DNA from: Butyricicoccus_A sp963601915
GTDB taxonomy: Bacteria; Bacillota; Clostridia; Oscillospirales; Butyricicoccaceae
DNA length: 64,000 nt
Direction: 5' to 3'
NCBI GenBank assembly: GCA_963601915.1
Contig: CAVCGL010000002.1
Location: 62,001-126,000 of the forward strand
Positions 16,946-25,088 of the stretch are shown here, in pieces (positions within the stretch are counted from its first letter, which is position 1; every line of letters starts with the position of its first letter). The position numbers and the translations under genes are program-made. The notes below the pieces were generated by a model. It was not told the DNA's origin. It worked only from the letters and a program-made list of their open reading frames with translations, and did not search any database.

Positions 16946-17806
16946 TTACAGTGCAAACCGATTTTTCTTTTTCCCAAAGTGCTTGAGATGATAATCCATC
17001 ATCAGGCTGACGGCTTCCGGCTCATCCCATTCAGAAGCCTTGCTGATGGCATAGGAGACAACCGATTCAGACAGCAGTTCTTCGTCCAGCATCAGCTGTA
17101 AGCGCGGCAAATTTCGCTGTTCTAAGATGCGGAATACGGCAGCGTCCGCTTGCTCGGTAAGATAGGATAGATATTGCTCGCGTGCATCCGGCAGCAGACG
17201 ATACGGATATAGCAGCCGATAAAACGCGATGTCCTGCGCGGTTTCCGGAGCATCTTCGCGCACGGCACGGGAAAAGGTCTTGTCGTATTCTCGAAAATCA
17301 ATGCCCTTGCGCGTCACGCACATGCGGTAAAACGAACCGGAGCCATATGTCACAGAACGAAATTCCCGCGGCGGAATGATTTCCTGAAACGAATAATCAT
17401 ATGCCGGAAACAGCAATACGATGGTTTCCCCGTGTTCCTGAATCGTCAAGGTAATTTCATTGGTAAAATCCGTCACAAGACTTTTGAGCCATGTCAGACC
17501 GCTGACGGAAATGGCATGCAGATTTCTGCAATTCTTAAATGCACCGTCGCCGACAGAATGCAGACCGCGCGCCAATTGCAGCTGTTCTAACGCATGACAG
17601 TTGTAAAAAACATGGTTTCCGATGTCCTGCACACAAGCTGGCAGAGTGACGCACTGCAGTTCTTCGTGACCGGCAAACGCGTAGTCTGCGAGTTCAACCA
17701 CCGGTTGTCCGTGTGATTGGGCGGGAACGGTGACGTGTGCCGCATGACCGGTATATTTTTTCAGCACCGCACCGCGGGCTGTTTGTTCAAAAAGCAGTTC
17801 TTCCAT
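16946..17806 (-). CDS. Leucine-rich-repeat (BspA-like) protein
   Basis: A 286-residue protein with no signal peptide. Residues about 35-110 hold BspA/LRR_5-type repeats: VVELADYAFAGHEELQCVTL, then VFYNCHALEQLQLA and GAFKNCRNLHAISV. The C-terminal region (residues about 130-286) is not recognised; it is helical and charged and ends in KKKNRFAL. LRRs usually mediate protein contacts, so it may supply the client-binding arm for the VWA and MoxR proteins encoded 18 bp and further downstream. GGAGGAGC precedes ATG 17806. Confidence 0.8.
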   Translation of the reverse strand: MEELLFEQTARGAVLKKYTGHAAHVTVPAQSHGQPVVELADYAFAGHEELQCVTLPACVQDIGNHVFYNCHALEQLQLARGLHSVGDGAFKNCRNLHAISVSGLTWLKSLVTDFTNEITLTIQEHGETIVLLFPAYDYSFQEIIPPREFRSVTYGSGSFYRMCVTRKGIDFREYDKTFSRAVREDAPETAQDIAFYRLLYPYRLLPDAREQYLSYLTEQADAAVFRILEQRNLPRLQLMLDEELLSESVVSYAISKASEWDEPEAVSLMMDYHLKHFGKKKNRFAL

Positions 17807-17910
17807 GATGCTCCTCCTGTTTTCGGTTTCTATTGTACCACTCGTTTTGCATCTATGCCATAGCTATTTGCATGTGGTATAATAAAAGAAAAACAAAGAG
17901 GTGAAATCGT

Positions 17911-18579
17911 ATGGAACAGAGCTATCCGGCCTATCGGGCGATTCAGATGGACACGTGGCCGCGGCGAGAGCATTTTGCCTATTATCGGCATCAGCTCCGA
18001 TGCGGGTATTCGTTGACGGTTCGCATGGATGTGACAAAACTCGTAACGTTTGCACAACAGCACAAGCTGCATTTCTTTCCCTGCTTTTTGTATGCCGCTT
18101 CGCGGACAGTAAATCAGATGGATGAGATGCGGATGATGCTCACACCGGACGGAAATGCAGGCGTTTGGGAGGTGTCTCATCCGAATTTTACTGTTTTTCA
18201 TGAGGATGATAAGACATTCAGTGATATATGGATGCACTACCAATCGGATTTTTCCTCGTTTTATCAAGACTATCTGCGCGTCATGCAGAAATATGGACAT
18301 CGACATGGCATGAAGGCGCGAGACGGTCAGCCGATGAACTTCTTTTGCATCAGCTGCGTGCCGTGGCTGGATTATACCGGCTATTTTACCTATACGGCGG
18401 GAAATGAGGATCCGGCGTTGTTTCCGATTCTGGCTTTTGGCGAATATACGGAACAAAACGGCATCTTGACGTTGCCGGTATCGCTGACAATTTCTCATGC
18501 GGCAGCGGATGGGTATCACAGCAGCCTGTTTTTTCATCGGTTGCAGGAGAATTTGAATCAACTCGGAGAAACAATCTAA
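17911..18579 (+). CDS. Chloramphenicol acetyltransferase-like (CatA family) protein
   Basis: A 222-residue protein of the CAT fold. The catalytic motif is SHAAADGYH, giving His196 and Asp200 in the positions of CAT His195/Asp199; the first His of the usual HHxxxDG is Ser. The family forms trimers that acetylate chloramphenicol with acetyl-CoA, but many chromosomal homologues have no known resistance role. An extended -10 box (TGTGGTATAAT, ending 17883) precedes it. Resistance should not be assumed. Confidence 0.8.
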   Translation: MEQSYPAYRAIQMDTWPRREHFAYYRHQLRCGYSLTVRMDVTKLVTFAQQHKLHFFPCFLYAASRTVNQMDEMRMMLTPDGNAGVWEVSHPNFTVFHEDDKTFSDIWMHYQSDFSSFYQDYLRVMQKYGHRHGMKARDGQPMNFFCISCVPWLDYTGYFTYTAGNEDPALFPILAFGEYTEQNGILTLPVSLTISHAAADGYHSSLFFHRLQENLNQLGETI

Positions 18580-18580
18580 A

Positions 18581-18629
18581 CAAACAAAAACACGCAAGAG
18601 GAGAGAACCTTCTTGCGTGTTTTTGTTTG
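18581..18629 (+). terminator. Strong intrinsic terminator
   Basis: A perfect 19-bp stem (18581-18599 with 18611-18629) encloses an 11-nt loop and ends in a T-rich arm. It ends the CAT-like gene. Confidence 0.88.
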
Positions 18630-18713
18630 TGCGCGTATCACTTGGCTGAAGCAACACGCTGCATGAGAATAGGAAAGAGTGTGAATTGGAGATGGTATAA
18701 GCACTTTTATCTA

Positions 18714-19361
18714 TTAAAGCTGGGAATATCCATAGGAATTTACCAGAGCTTCAATGGGTGTATTATTTTTGCAAAACGGACAATCGCGGCGCTGATACGA
18801 TGCATAACCGGGAATATCCTCTGCGGTAAAAATATTGTGAACGATCACACCGTCCACGTCATCTACGGCGCTGAAAATCGTACAGACACTTTTGAGATTG
18901 CCGCCGTAATAATCAATGCATTCCATGCCGCGGCGAATGCTGATGCCGGTCGTTACCGTTGCCATGAGCAGAATGACATTCTTTTCATAGACCATCGGTT
19001 CTACGTTTTCGCGGAAGAACATTTGCCCGTTGTTGGCGCATTCCGGACAGATCACATAGATCTTTTTATGCTCTGAAGCGGGCAGCTTCTTTTGCAGCTC
19101 CACAGAGAGGAATGCGCCGATGATGCCGGTTCCGTCCAGACAAATAATCGTATCAATCGGATCGACTTCTTCGCATTGGCTCGCCAAGGCATGTGCGCAT
19201 TTCTTGGCATCTTCTTGGCTGGATTTCAGCATGGTTAAATCGATAAAATAATTGACATGCGAATGACTTGTGACGAAATGACCGGGAATGGCTTGGATCG
19301 GAACGATGTTGCCAAACTTATTAGAACTGAATTGAACGGTTCTTGTATGAAGCTTTTCCAC
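18714..19361 (-). CDS. Phosphoribosyltransferase-fold protein (orotate PRTase-like)
   Basis: About 215 residues. The core resembles type I phosphoribosyltransferases: IDTIICLDGTGIIGAFLSVEL, then the PRPP-loop region VILLMATVTTGISIRRGME. In true PRTases this loop begins with two acidic residues (such as DDVATTGGT); here they are Met-Ala, so catalysis may be lost or altered. Cysteine pairs occur in CPECANNG and, near the end, CPFCKNN, possibly a zinc site. GTG 19361 is chosen because AAAGAGGG lies 7 bp upstream; longer starts would include a TATAAT box at about 19416-19421. It is a single-gene unit. Confidence 0.65.
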   Translation of the reverse strand: MEKLHTRTVQFSSNKFGNIVPIQAIPGHFVTSHSHVNYFIDLTMLKSSQEDAKKCAHALASQCEEVDPIDTIICLDGTGIIGAFLSVELQKKLPASEHKKIYVICPECANNGQMFFRENVEPMVYEKNVILLMATVTTGISIRRGMECIDYYGGNLKSVCTIFSAVDDVDGVIVHNIFTAEDIPGYASYQRRDCPFCKNNTPIEALVNSYGYSQL

Positions 19362-19492
19362 GATAAATCCCTCTTTCTTATCGATTTTTGTGCTGAGATG
19401 CATTTCTTGAGTTTTATTATACGCTTTTTCTATCCGTGTGATTTGCCGTTTCCTAGGTGAAATGTTCAATTCTTCGGTCGTTCGGTAAAATT

Positions 19493-19510
19493 TTGTTATA
19501 ATATTAACAA
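19493..19510 (+). promoter_or_regulatory. Candidate Rex operator overlapping the pyc -10 box
   Basis: TTGTTATAATATTAACAA matches the Firmicutes Rex consensus TTGTTAA-N4-TTAACAA at 13 of 14 positions. It contains TATAAT (19497-19502), the likely -10 of the pyc promoter; the -35 is weak. Bound Rex would cover the promoter at low NADH. Confidence 0.55.
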
Positions 19511-19515
19511 AGCAG

Positions 19516-19658
19516 AAGCTTTGCGAAAAAATGCAGGTTATTCGCAGAGCTTGGGCGAAAGGAACATCTTAGTTGACAAAGAAAGTCATCTGAAAATGCA
19601 AGTGTGCAGATGTATATTTTGTAAAATCCAGAATATTTTGGTGAAAAATTCTGGATTT
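19516..19658 (+). other. Structured 5' leader of pyruvate carboxylase
   Basis: The roughly 300-nt leader holds no gene. It contains three hairpins: a 12-bp stem 19516-19527 with 19541-19552 (one G-U), a small CATCTG/CAGATG stem near 19588-19613, and a perfect 11-bp stem 19624-19634 with 19648-19658. None has a T-tail. The remainder to 19805 is A-rich and shows only the pyc ribosome site. Confidence 0.5.
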
Positions 19659-19805
19659 ATGCATGATGCAATAAATAATCCTGCATTCGTGCAAAATCAC
19701 AGTTTACCTGAGAACAGGCAAAATTCAACAGAAACACAGAAGATCATTGCTGCTGCAAAAAACGTATACTGAAAAGCAATTACAAATCATGAATGAGGTG
19801 ATCTT

Positions 19806-22800
19806 GTGACTCAGAGACCATTTAAGAAGGTGCTTGCAGCAAACCGCGGAGAGATTGCAATTCGCATTTTTCGTGCCTGTTACGATCTCGGCCTGCGCAC
19901 AGTAGCAATCTATTCTCACGAGGATATGAACAGCCAATTCCGCACCCACGCAGATGAGGCCTATGAGATAGGCATCAATCAAAGTCCTGTTGGAGCCTAT
20001 CTGGACATTCCGGGCATTATAGACTTAGCCAAAAAACGGGGCGTAGAAGCCATTCATCCGGGCTATGGATTCCTGTCAGAGAACGCCGCATTTGCACAGG
20101 CGTGCGAAGAGGCGGGCATCCAGTTTATTGGCCCGCCGAGCAAGATCCTCGCCATGATGGGAGATAAGCTCAGCGCGAAAGAAATTGCCATCAAGGCAGG
20201 TGTTCCGATTATTCCGGGATGTACAGAGCCGCTAAAGGATGCGGAGGAAGCGCTGGAAAAAGCGGTGTCCTTTGGATTTCCGGTCATTTTAAAAGCGGCA
20301 GCTGGCGGCGGCGGACGCGGTATGCGGCGCTGCAACACACCGGAAGAGGTCAAACCGGCATTTGAACTGGTAAAAAATGAGGCACTCAAAGCATTCGGCA
20401 ACGATGACATCTTTATTGAAAAATTTCTTGTCGAACCGAAGCATATTGAAGTGCAGATCTTAGCCGATACCTATGGCAACTGTTATCATATCGGCGAACG
20501 TGACTGTTCCTTGCAGCGGCGGTATCAAAAGGTCGTGGAATTTGCACCGGCATTTGCTGTAGAGGAAACCGTACGTGAACGGATTCGAGAAGATGCGGTC
20601 AAGATCGCAAAATCTGTCGGCTATGTCAATGCGGGTACGCTGGAATTCTTGGTAGATAAAAATGGAGACTACTATTTTATCGAAATGAATCCGCGTATTC
20701 AGGTAGAACACACGGTAACAGAGATGGTCAGCGGCATTGACTTGGTGCGTGCACAGATTTTGATTGCAGAAGGCTATTCGCTGTCGCATCCGGAGATTGG
20801 ACTGCGTTCGCAGGAGGATGTAAAAATCAACGGCTATGCGGTGCAGTGTCGTGTGACAACGGAGGATCCGGCGAACAATTTCGCACCGGACAACGGAAAA
20901 ATCACGGCGTATCGCACAGGCGGCGGCTTTGGCGTTCGTCTGGACGGCGGCAATGCGACAACGGGTACGGTTATTTCTCCGTATTATGATTCGCTGCTCG
21001 TCAAGGTGACCTGCCATGACAATACATTCCGCGGTGTGTGCCGCAAGGCGCTGCGCGCGATCAATGAGGTGCGCGTCCGCGGCGTCAAGACCAATATTCC
21101 GTTTGTCACGAATATTTTGAGCCATCCGACGTTTTTGGCTGGTAAATGCCATACGAAATTTATTGATGATACACCGGAGCTGTTTGACATCATCGGTTCC
21201 CGAGACCGTGCGACCCGTGTTTTGAAATACATCGGCTGCATTGAAGTCAATCGGCCGGATAAAGACCCGAAGCTGTATGAGAAACCGCGATTCCCGGAAG
21301 GAAGCGGTAATCCGAAGCCGGGACTCAAGCAGCTGTTGGACGAGCAAGGTCCGAAGGCACTCAGCAATTGGGTGCTGGATCAGAAAAAGCTGTTGATTAC
21401 GGATACAACGATGCGCGATGCGCACCAGTCTCTGCTGTCCACACGGATGCGCACCCGCGATATGGTCAAAGGCGCAGACGGCACGGCGGATATTCTGGCA
21501 GATTGTTTCTCACTGGAAATGTGGGGCGGTGCGACGTTTGACGTGGCGTTCCGTTTCTTGCATGAATCTCCGTGGGAACGCTTAGATCTTCTGCGCGAAA
21601 AAATTCCGAATATTCCGTTCCAAATGCTGCTGCGCGGTTCCAATGCAGTCGGATATGCCAATTATCCGGACAATGTTGTGCGTGAGTTCATCAAACAGAG
21701 CGCAAAGAGCGGCATTGACATTTTCCGTGTCTTTGATTCGCTCAATTGGCTGCCGGGCATGTCTGTGGCGATTGACGAAGTGCTCAATCAGAATAAATTC
21801 TGTGAGGGAACGATTTGCTATACCGGCGATATTTTGGATAAGACCAGAAATCATTATACCTTGGATTACTATGTCAAGATGGCAAAGGAGCTGGAAAAGC
21901 TCGGTGTGCATTCGATTGCAATCAAGGATATGTCCGGTTTGCTTAAGCCATATGCGGCAAAGGAGCTTGTACATGCGCTCAAACAGGAAATCGCTCTGCC
22001 GATTCATCTGCATACCCATGATACGACGAGCAATCAGGTTGCTACACTGCTGATGGCGGCAGAATCCGGCGTAGATATTGTAGATACCGCCATTGCCTCT
22101 ATGTCCAGCCTGACCTCTCAGCCATCCATGAATGCGGTGGTTGCGGCTTTGCAGGGCAATCCGCGAGATACCGGCTTGGATCTCCATGAGCTGCAAAGAC
22201 TGACGGATTATTGGGCAGATGTGCGCCTGCGCTATAAGAACTTTGACCGCGGACTCAAAACGCCGGTCACAGATATTTATCGGTATGAGATTCCGGGCGG
22301 TCAGTACACCAATCTGGAACCGCAGGTTGTTTCTCTGGGTCTTGGAAGCCGCTTCCAAGAGGTCAAGGAGATGTATAAAACCGTCAATGATATGCTCGGC
22401 GATTTGATTAAAGTGACTCCATCGTCTAAGATGGTTGGCGATTTGGCGATTTTCATGGTGCAGAATGATTTGACACCGGAAAATATCGTCGAGCGCGGTG
22501 AATCTCTGACGTTCCCGGATTCTGTCGTCTCGTACTTTAAGGGCATGATGGGCCAGCCGCCGTGCGGATTTCCAAAAGATATTCAGAAAGTCGTGCTCAA
22601 GGGCGAAGAGCCGATTACTTGCCGTCCTGGCGAACTGCTGGAACCGATTGATTTTGAAGCTGTGCGCAAAGAAGTGGAGAAGTTCCATCCAAATCCGGAT
22701 ATGCGCGACGTCATTTCGTACTGTCTGTATCCAAAAGTGCTGGAGGATTTCTGGCATTACGATCGGGAATATGGCTATTTGATGCGCATGGGCTCGCATG

Positions 22801-23234
22801 TCTTCTTTTATGGTATGCAGGTCGGTGAGACGACACAGATCAACATTGAGGACGGCAAGACGCTGGTTATCAAATACTTGGGGCTTGGCGATAAGAACGA
22901 CGATGGCACAAGACAGGTTATCTTTGAGCTGAACGGCAGCCGCCGCGAGGTCACGGTACCGGATCAGAATGCCGAGTCCACAGCCAATACTGTTGTGATG
23001 GCGGATCCGAAGTATAGAGGACAGATTGGCGCATCCATTCCGGGTATGGTGACAAAGGTGCACGTGAAGCCTGGCGATGCTGTAGAAGAAAATCAGGTTA
23101 TCGCTGTCATTGAAGCCATGAAGATGGAAACCTCTGTGGTAGCGCGCATGAGCGGACACATTGAAGAGGTTCTGGTCAAAGAAGGAAGCAGCGTCAAGGC
23201 TGGCGAACTGCTGATGACAATGAATTGCTGTTAA
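19806..23234 (+). CDS. pyc: Pyruvate carboxylase
   Basis: A 1142-residue single-chain biotin enzyme that makes oxaloacetate from pyruvate, bicarbonate and ATP. The biotin carboxylase domain (about 1-450) has the glycine-rich AAAGGGGRGMR loop and EMNPRIQVEHTVTE. The carboxyltransferase domain (about 530-830) begins with TDTTMRDAHQSLLSTRMR and has IKDMSGLLKP. The C-terminal biotinyl domain has EAMKMET, with the biotinylated Lys at 1106. The GTG start follows ATGAGGTGATCTT. It is monogenic with a long leader and a candidate Rex site, consistent with anaplerosis tuned to redox state. A good terminator follows. Confidence 0.97.
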   Translation: MTQRPFKKVLAANRGEIAIRIFRACYDLGLRTVAIYSHEDMNSQFRTHADEAYEIGINQSPVGAYLDIPGIIDLAKKRGVEAIHPGYGFLSENAAFAQACEEAGIQFIGPPSKILAMMGDKLSAKEIAIKAGVPIIPGCTEPLKDAEEALEKAVSFGFPVILKAAAGGGGRGMRRCNTPEEVKPAFELVKNEALKAFGNDDIFIEKFLVEPKHIEVQILADTYGNCYHIGERDCSLQRRYQKVVEFAPAFAVEETVRERIREDAVKIAKSVGYVNAGTLEFLVDKNGDYYFIEMNPRIQVEHTVTEMVSGIDLVRAQILIAEGYSLSHPEIGLRSQEDVKINGYAVQCRVTTEDPANNFAPDNGKITAYRTGGGFGVRLDGGNATTGTVISPYYDSLLVKVTCHDNTFRGVCRKALRAINEVRVRGVKTNIPFVTNILSHPTFLAGKCHTKFIDDTPELFDIIGSRDRATRVLKYIGCIEVNRPDKDPKLYEKPRFPEGSGNPKPGLKQLLDEQGPKALSNWVLDQKKLLITDTTMRDAHQSLLSTRMRTRDMVKGADGTADILADCFSLEMWGGATFDVAFRFLHESPWERLDLLREKIPNIPFQMLLRGSNAVGYANYPDNVVREFIKQSAKSGIDIFRVFDSLNWLPGMSVAIDEVLNQNKFCEGTICYTGDILDKTRNHYTLDYYVKMAKELEKLGVHSIAIKDMSGLLKPYAAKELVHALKQEIALPIHLHTHDTTSNQVATLLMAAESGVDIVDTAIASMSSLTSQPSMNAVVAALQGNPRDTGLDLHELQRLTDYWADVRLRYKNFDRGLKTPVTDIYRYEIPGGQYTNLEPQVVSLGLGSRFQEVKEMYKTVNDMLGDLIKVTPSSKMVGDLAIFMVQNDLTPENIVERGESLTFPDSVVSYFKGMMGQPPCGFPKDIQKVVLKGEEPITCRPGELLEPIDFEAVRKEVEKFHPNPDMRDVISYCLYPKVLEDFWHYDREYGYLMRMGSHVFFYGMQVGETTQINIEDGKTLVIKYLGLGDKNDDGTRQVIFELNGSRREVTVPDQNAESTANTVVMADPKYRGQIGASIPGMVTKVHVKPGDAVEENQVIAVIEAMKMETSVVARMSGHIEEVLVKEGSSVKAGELLMTMNCC

Positions 23235-23288
23235 ATCATTTTGATTTCAACATATACCTATTTTTATCCTTATCTATTTCACTTAACC

Positions 23289-23336
23289 AATGCGAAGAGC
23301 TGCGTTCCGGCAAGGGATGCGGCTCTTTGCATTTTG
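23289..23336 (+). terminator. Intrinsic terminator after pyc
   Basis: A roughly 20-bp imperfect stem (23289-23308 with 23314-23333) closes a 5-nt loop and ends in ATTTT. Confidence 0.75.
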
Positions 23337-23340
23337 GTGC

Positions 23341-23370
23341 TTGTCTATGAGATACCATTCCTGCTATAAT
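23341..23370 (+). promoter_or_regulatory. Promoter for the NUDIX-AraC pair
   Basis: TTGTCT (23341-23346) and TATAAT (23365-23370) are separated by 18 bp, starting just after the pyc terminator. Confidence 0.65.
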
Positions 23371-23403
23371 GGGCATAGAAGCTAACATGGGAGGAATTTG
23401 TGT

Positions 23404-24063
23404 ATGGAAAAGCCGAATATCACCAAAGAAACAACGGAAACCCTGCTGGAAACCAAGTTTTTGAAGGTGTTTGATTTGCAGTATGCGCCGGGAAAGCACT
23501 ATTTCGATGCGACGCGCCGCAGCAAAGAGAATCTGGTTGCCCTGCAATCGGACGAGGCGTGCAAAAATATGCTGCCGGACGCCGTTACGTGTATTGTCAT
23601 CGTACAGGAAGCAGAGCAAGAGGCAAAGCTGCTGCTGACGTATGAATTTCGCTATCCGACCGGTCAATTTCTGCTCAGCCCACCGGCGGGTTTAATTGAT
23701 CCGCAGGACAAAGAGAAAAAGCAGCCGCTTTTAGAGACAGCTGCGCGGGAAATTCACGAGGAGACCGGCTTGACGGTAAGCGAAGCGGATACTATGCACG
23801 TCGTCAATCCGTGTCTGTTTAGCTCGCCGGGCATGACGGATGAGAGCAATGCACTGGTTTGCGCGGTGCTGCATCCAGAAGATCTTTCTCAGCTGACGCA
23901 GGCGGGCGCCGTTGGTTCAGAATGCTTTGACGGCTTTGTCCTGTTGTCCAAGGCCGAAGCGCAGAAAATTCTGCGTCAGGGACGCGATACACACGGCATG
24001 TTTTACTCCGTATACACGTGGGCGGCTCTGCTGTATTTTGTGTCCGGATTGTGGGACGAATAA
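23404..24063 (+). CDS. NUDIX hydrolase (ADP-ribose pyrophosphatase-like)
   Basis: A 220-residue protein. The Nudix box reads ETAAREIHEETGLTV after a short insertion following SPPAGLIDPQD, fitting the ADP-sugar pyrophosphatase branch. Family members cleave nucleoside diphosphates linked to sugars or other groups. ATG 23404 is preferred because GGGAGG lies 9 bp upstream. It is followed 12 bp later by an AraC-type regulator, so the two are probably co-transcribed. The substrate is not deducible. Confidence 0.85.
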   Translation: MEKPNITKETTETLLETKFLKVFDLQYAPGKHYFDATRRSKENLVALQSDEACKNMLPDAVTCIVIVQEAEQEAKLLLTYEFRYPTGQFLLSPPAGLIDPQDKEKKQPLLETAAREIHEETGLTVSEADTMHVVNPCLFSSPGMTDESNALVCAVLHPEDLSQLTQAGAVGSECFDGFVLLSKAEAQKILRQGRDTHGMFYSVYTWAALLYFVSGLWDE

Positions 24064-24075
24064 GGAGACGATCAT

Positions 24076-24924
24076 ATGCTGTTCAAACCGACTTTTTCTG
24101 TCACGGATCGACTGCTTGAGACGCAGCCGCAGCTGATTGAGGCAGAGATGCAGGACATTGAGCACACACGGCTCAATCGTGCGATGCATATGCACGATGA
24201 CCGGGTGGAGATTCGCTTGATTCGCCGTGGAAATGGGATGCACATTATTGGCGGACGCACGTATGCCACACAGGCGGGAGATATTTTGGTCTTTCATCCG
24301 TATGTGCTGCACGATGAATGCGCCGATCAGGTGGCGGGCCTAGAAATTTTGGGCTGTTCTATTGGAAATATCCAGCTCAAAAATCGAAAACCCAATCATA
24401 TTCTTCCGGATGACTGTTCTCCGGTTATTCATGGCGGCTGGTGTATGCAGGAAACCGAAGCGCTGCTGTCCATGATTTACGAAGGACAGATGGGCACGCC
24501 GAAGGTGACGAAAGAGATGCAGGAGCATCTGATTAGTACGCTGGTGTTGCTGCTGTATCAGGCGGGAACGCTGAACCAAAAAATGTATAGCGGAAAAGTA
24601 TACGAAGTGAGTCGGGCAATTCAAGATTATATTGACCAACATTATCTGGAAGAAATTGCGATTTCAGATATTGCCCAGCATTTACATATGGGAGAGTCGT
24701 ATTTATCTCATACATTTAAAAAAGCAACCGGCTATTCTATCTTACAGTACGTGATCCGCCGCCGGATCGGTGAGGCGCAGTCGTGGCTGCTCATGTCTGA
24801 TTTGCCGATTACAGACATTGCTACGAAAGTAGGATATAACAGCGTCAGTCATTTTCACAATGCGTTTCGGAAAGCTGTCGGCATGACACCGCAGCAGTAC
24901 CGGACGTATTGGAAGCATCAGTAA
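24076..24924 (+). CDS. AraC family transcriptional regulator
   Basis: A 282-residue regulator. The N-terminal cupin-like sensor contains RNRMHMHDDRVEIRL-type ligands (seen as AMHMHDDRVEIRLIRRG) and GDILVFHPYVLHDE. The C-terminal double helix-turn-helix has ISDIAQHLHMGESYLSHTFK and ITDIATKVGYNSVSHFHNAF, standard AraC/XylS motifs. It follows the NUDIX gene and precedes the MtaA-like gene, either of which it may control. Confidence 0.9.
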   Translation: MLFKPTFSVTDRLLETQPQLIEAEMQDIEHTRLNRAMHMHDDRVEIRLIRRGNGMHIIGGRTYATQAGDILVFHPYVLHDECADQVAGLEILGCSIGNIQLKNRKPNHILPDDCSPVIHGGWCMQETEALLSMIYEGQMGTPKVTKEMQEHLISTLVLLLYQAGTLNQKMYSGKVYEVSRAIQDYIDQHYLEEIAISDIAQHLHMGESYLSHTFKKATGYSILQYVIRRRIGEAQSWLLMSDLPITDIATKVGYNSVSHFHNAFRKAVGMTPQQYRTYWKHQ

Positions 24925-25088
24925 AATCTTTGCCGTTTTCAAAGAATTTTGTATTTTGATTAAAATTATTCAAAAATTGCCTCAGATAGGGAAACATAGT
25001 ACAATACTGGGATTTTTGGATATGGTATTCTTATACCAGAGATAAGAAATACTACACAACAAGATTCAGAGAAAAGGAGAATATTGCT

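Noticed and set aside
14054..17806. MoxR-VWA-LRR operon as a phage-defence island
   Set aside because: No nuclease, toxin, reverse transcriptase or mobile genes nearby. It is kept as an unknown chaperone-like system.
17911..18579. CAT-like gene as an acquired chloramphenicol-resistance gene
   Set aside because: No mobile element flanks it, its base use resembles neighbours, and many chromosomal CAT homologues have no resistance role.
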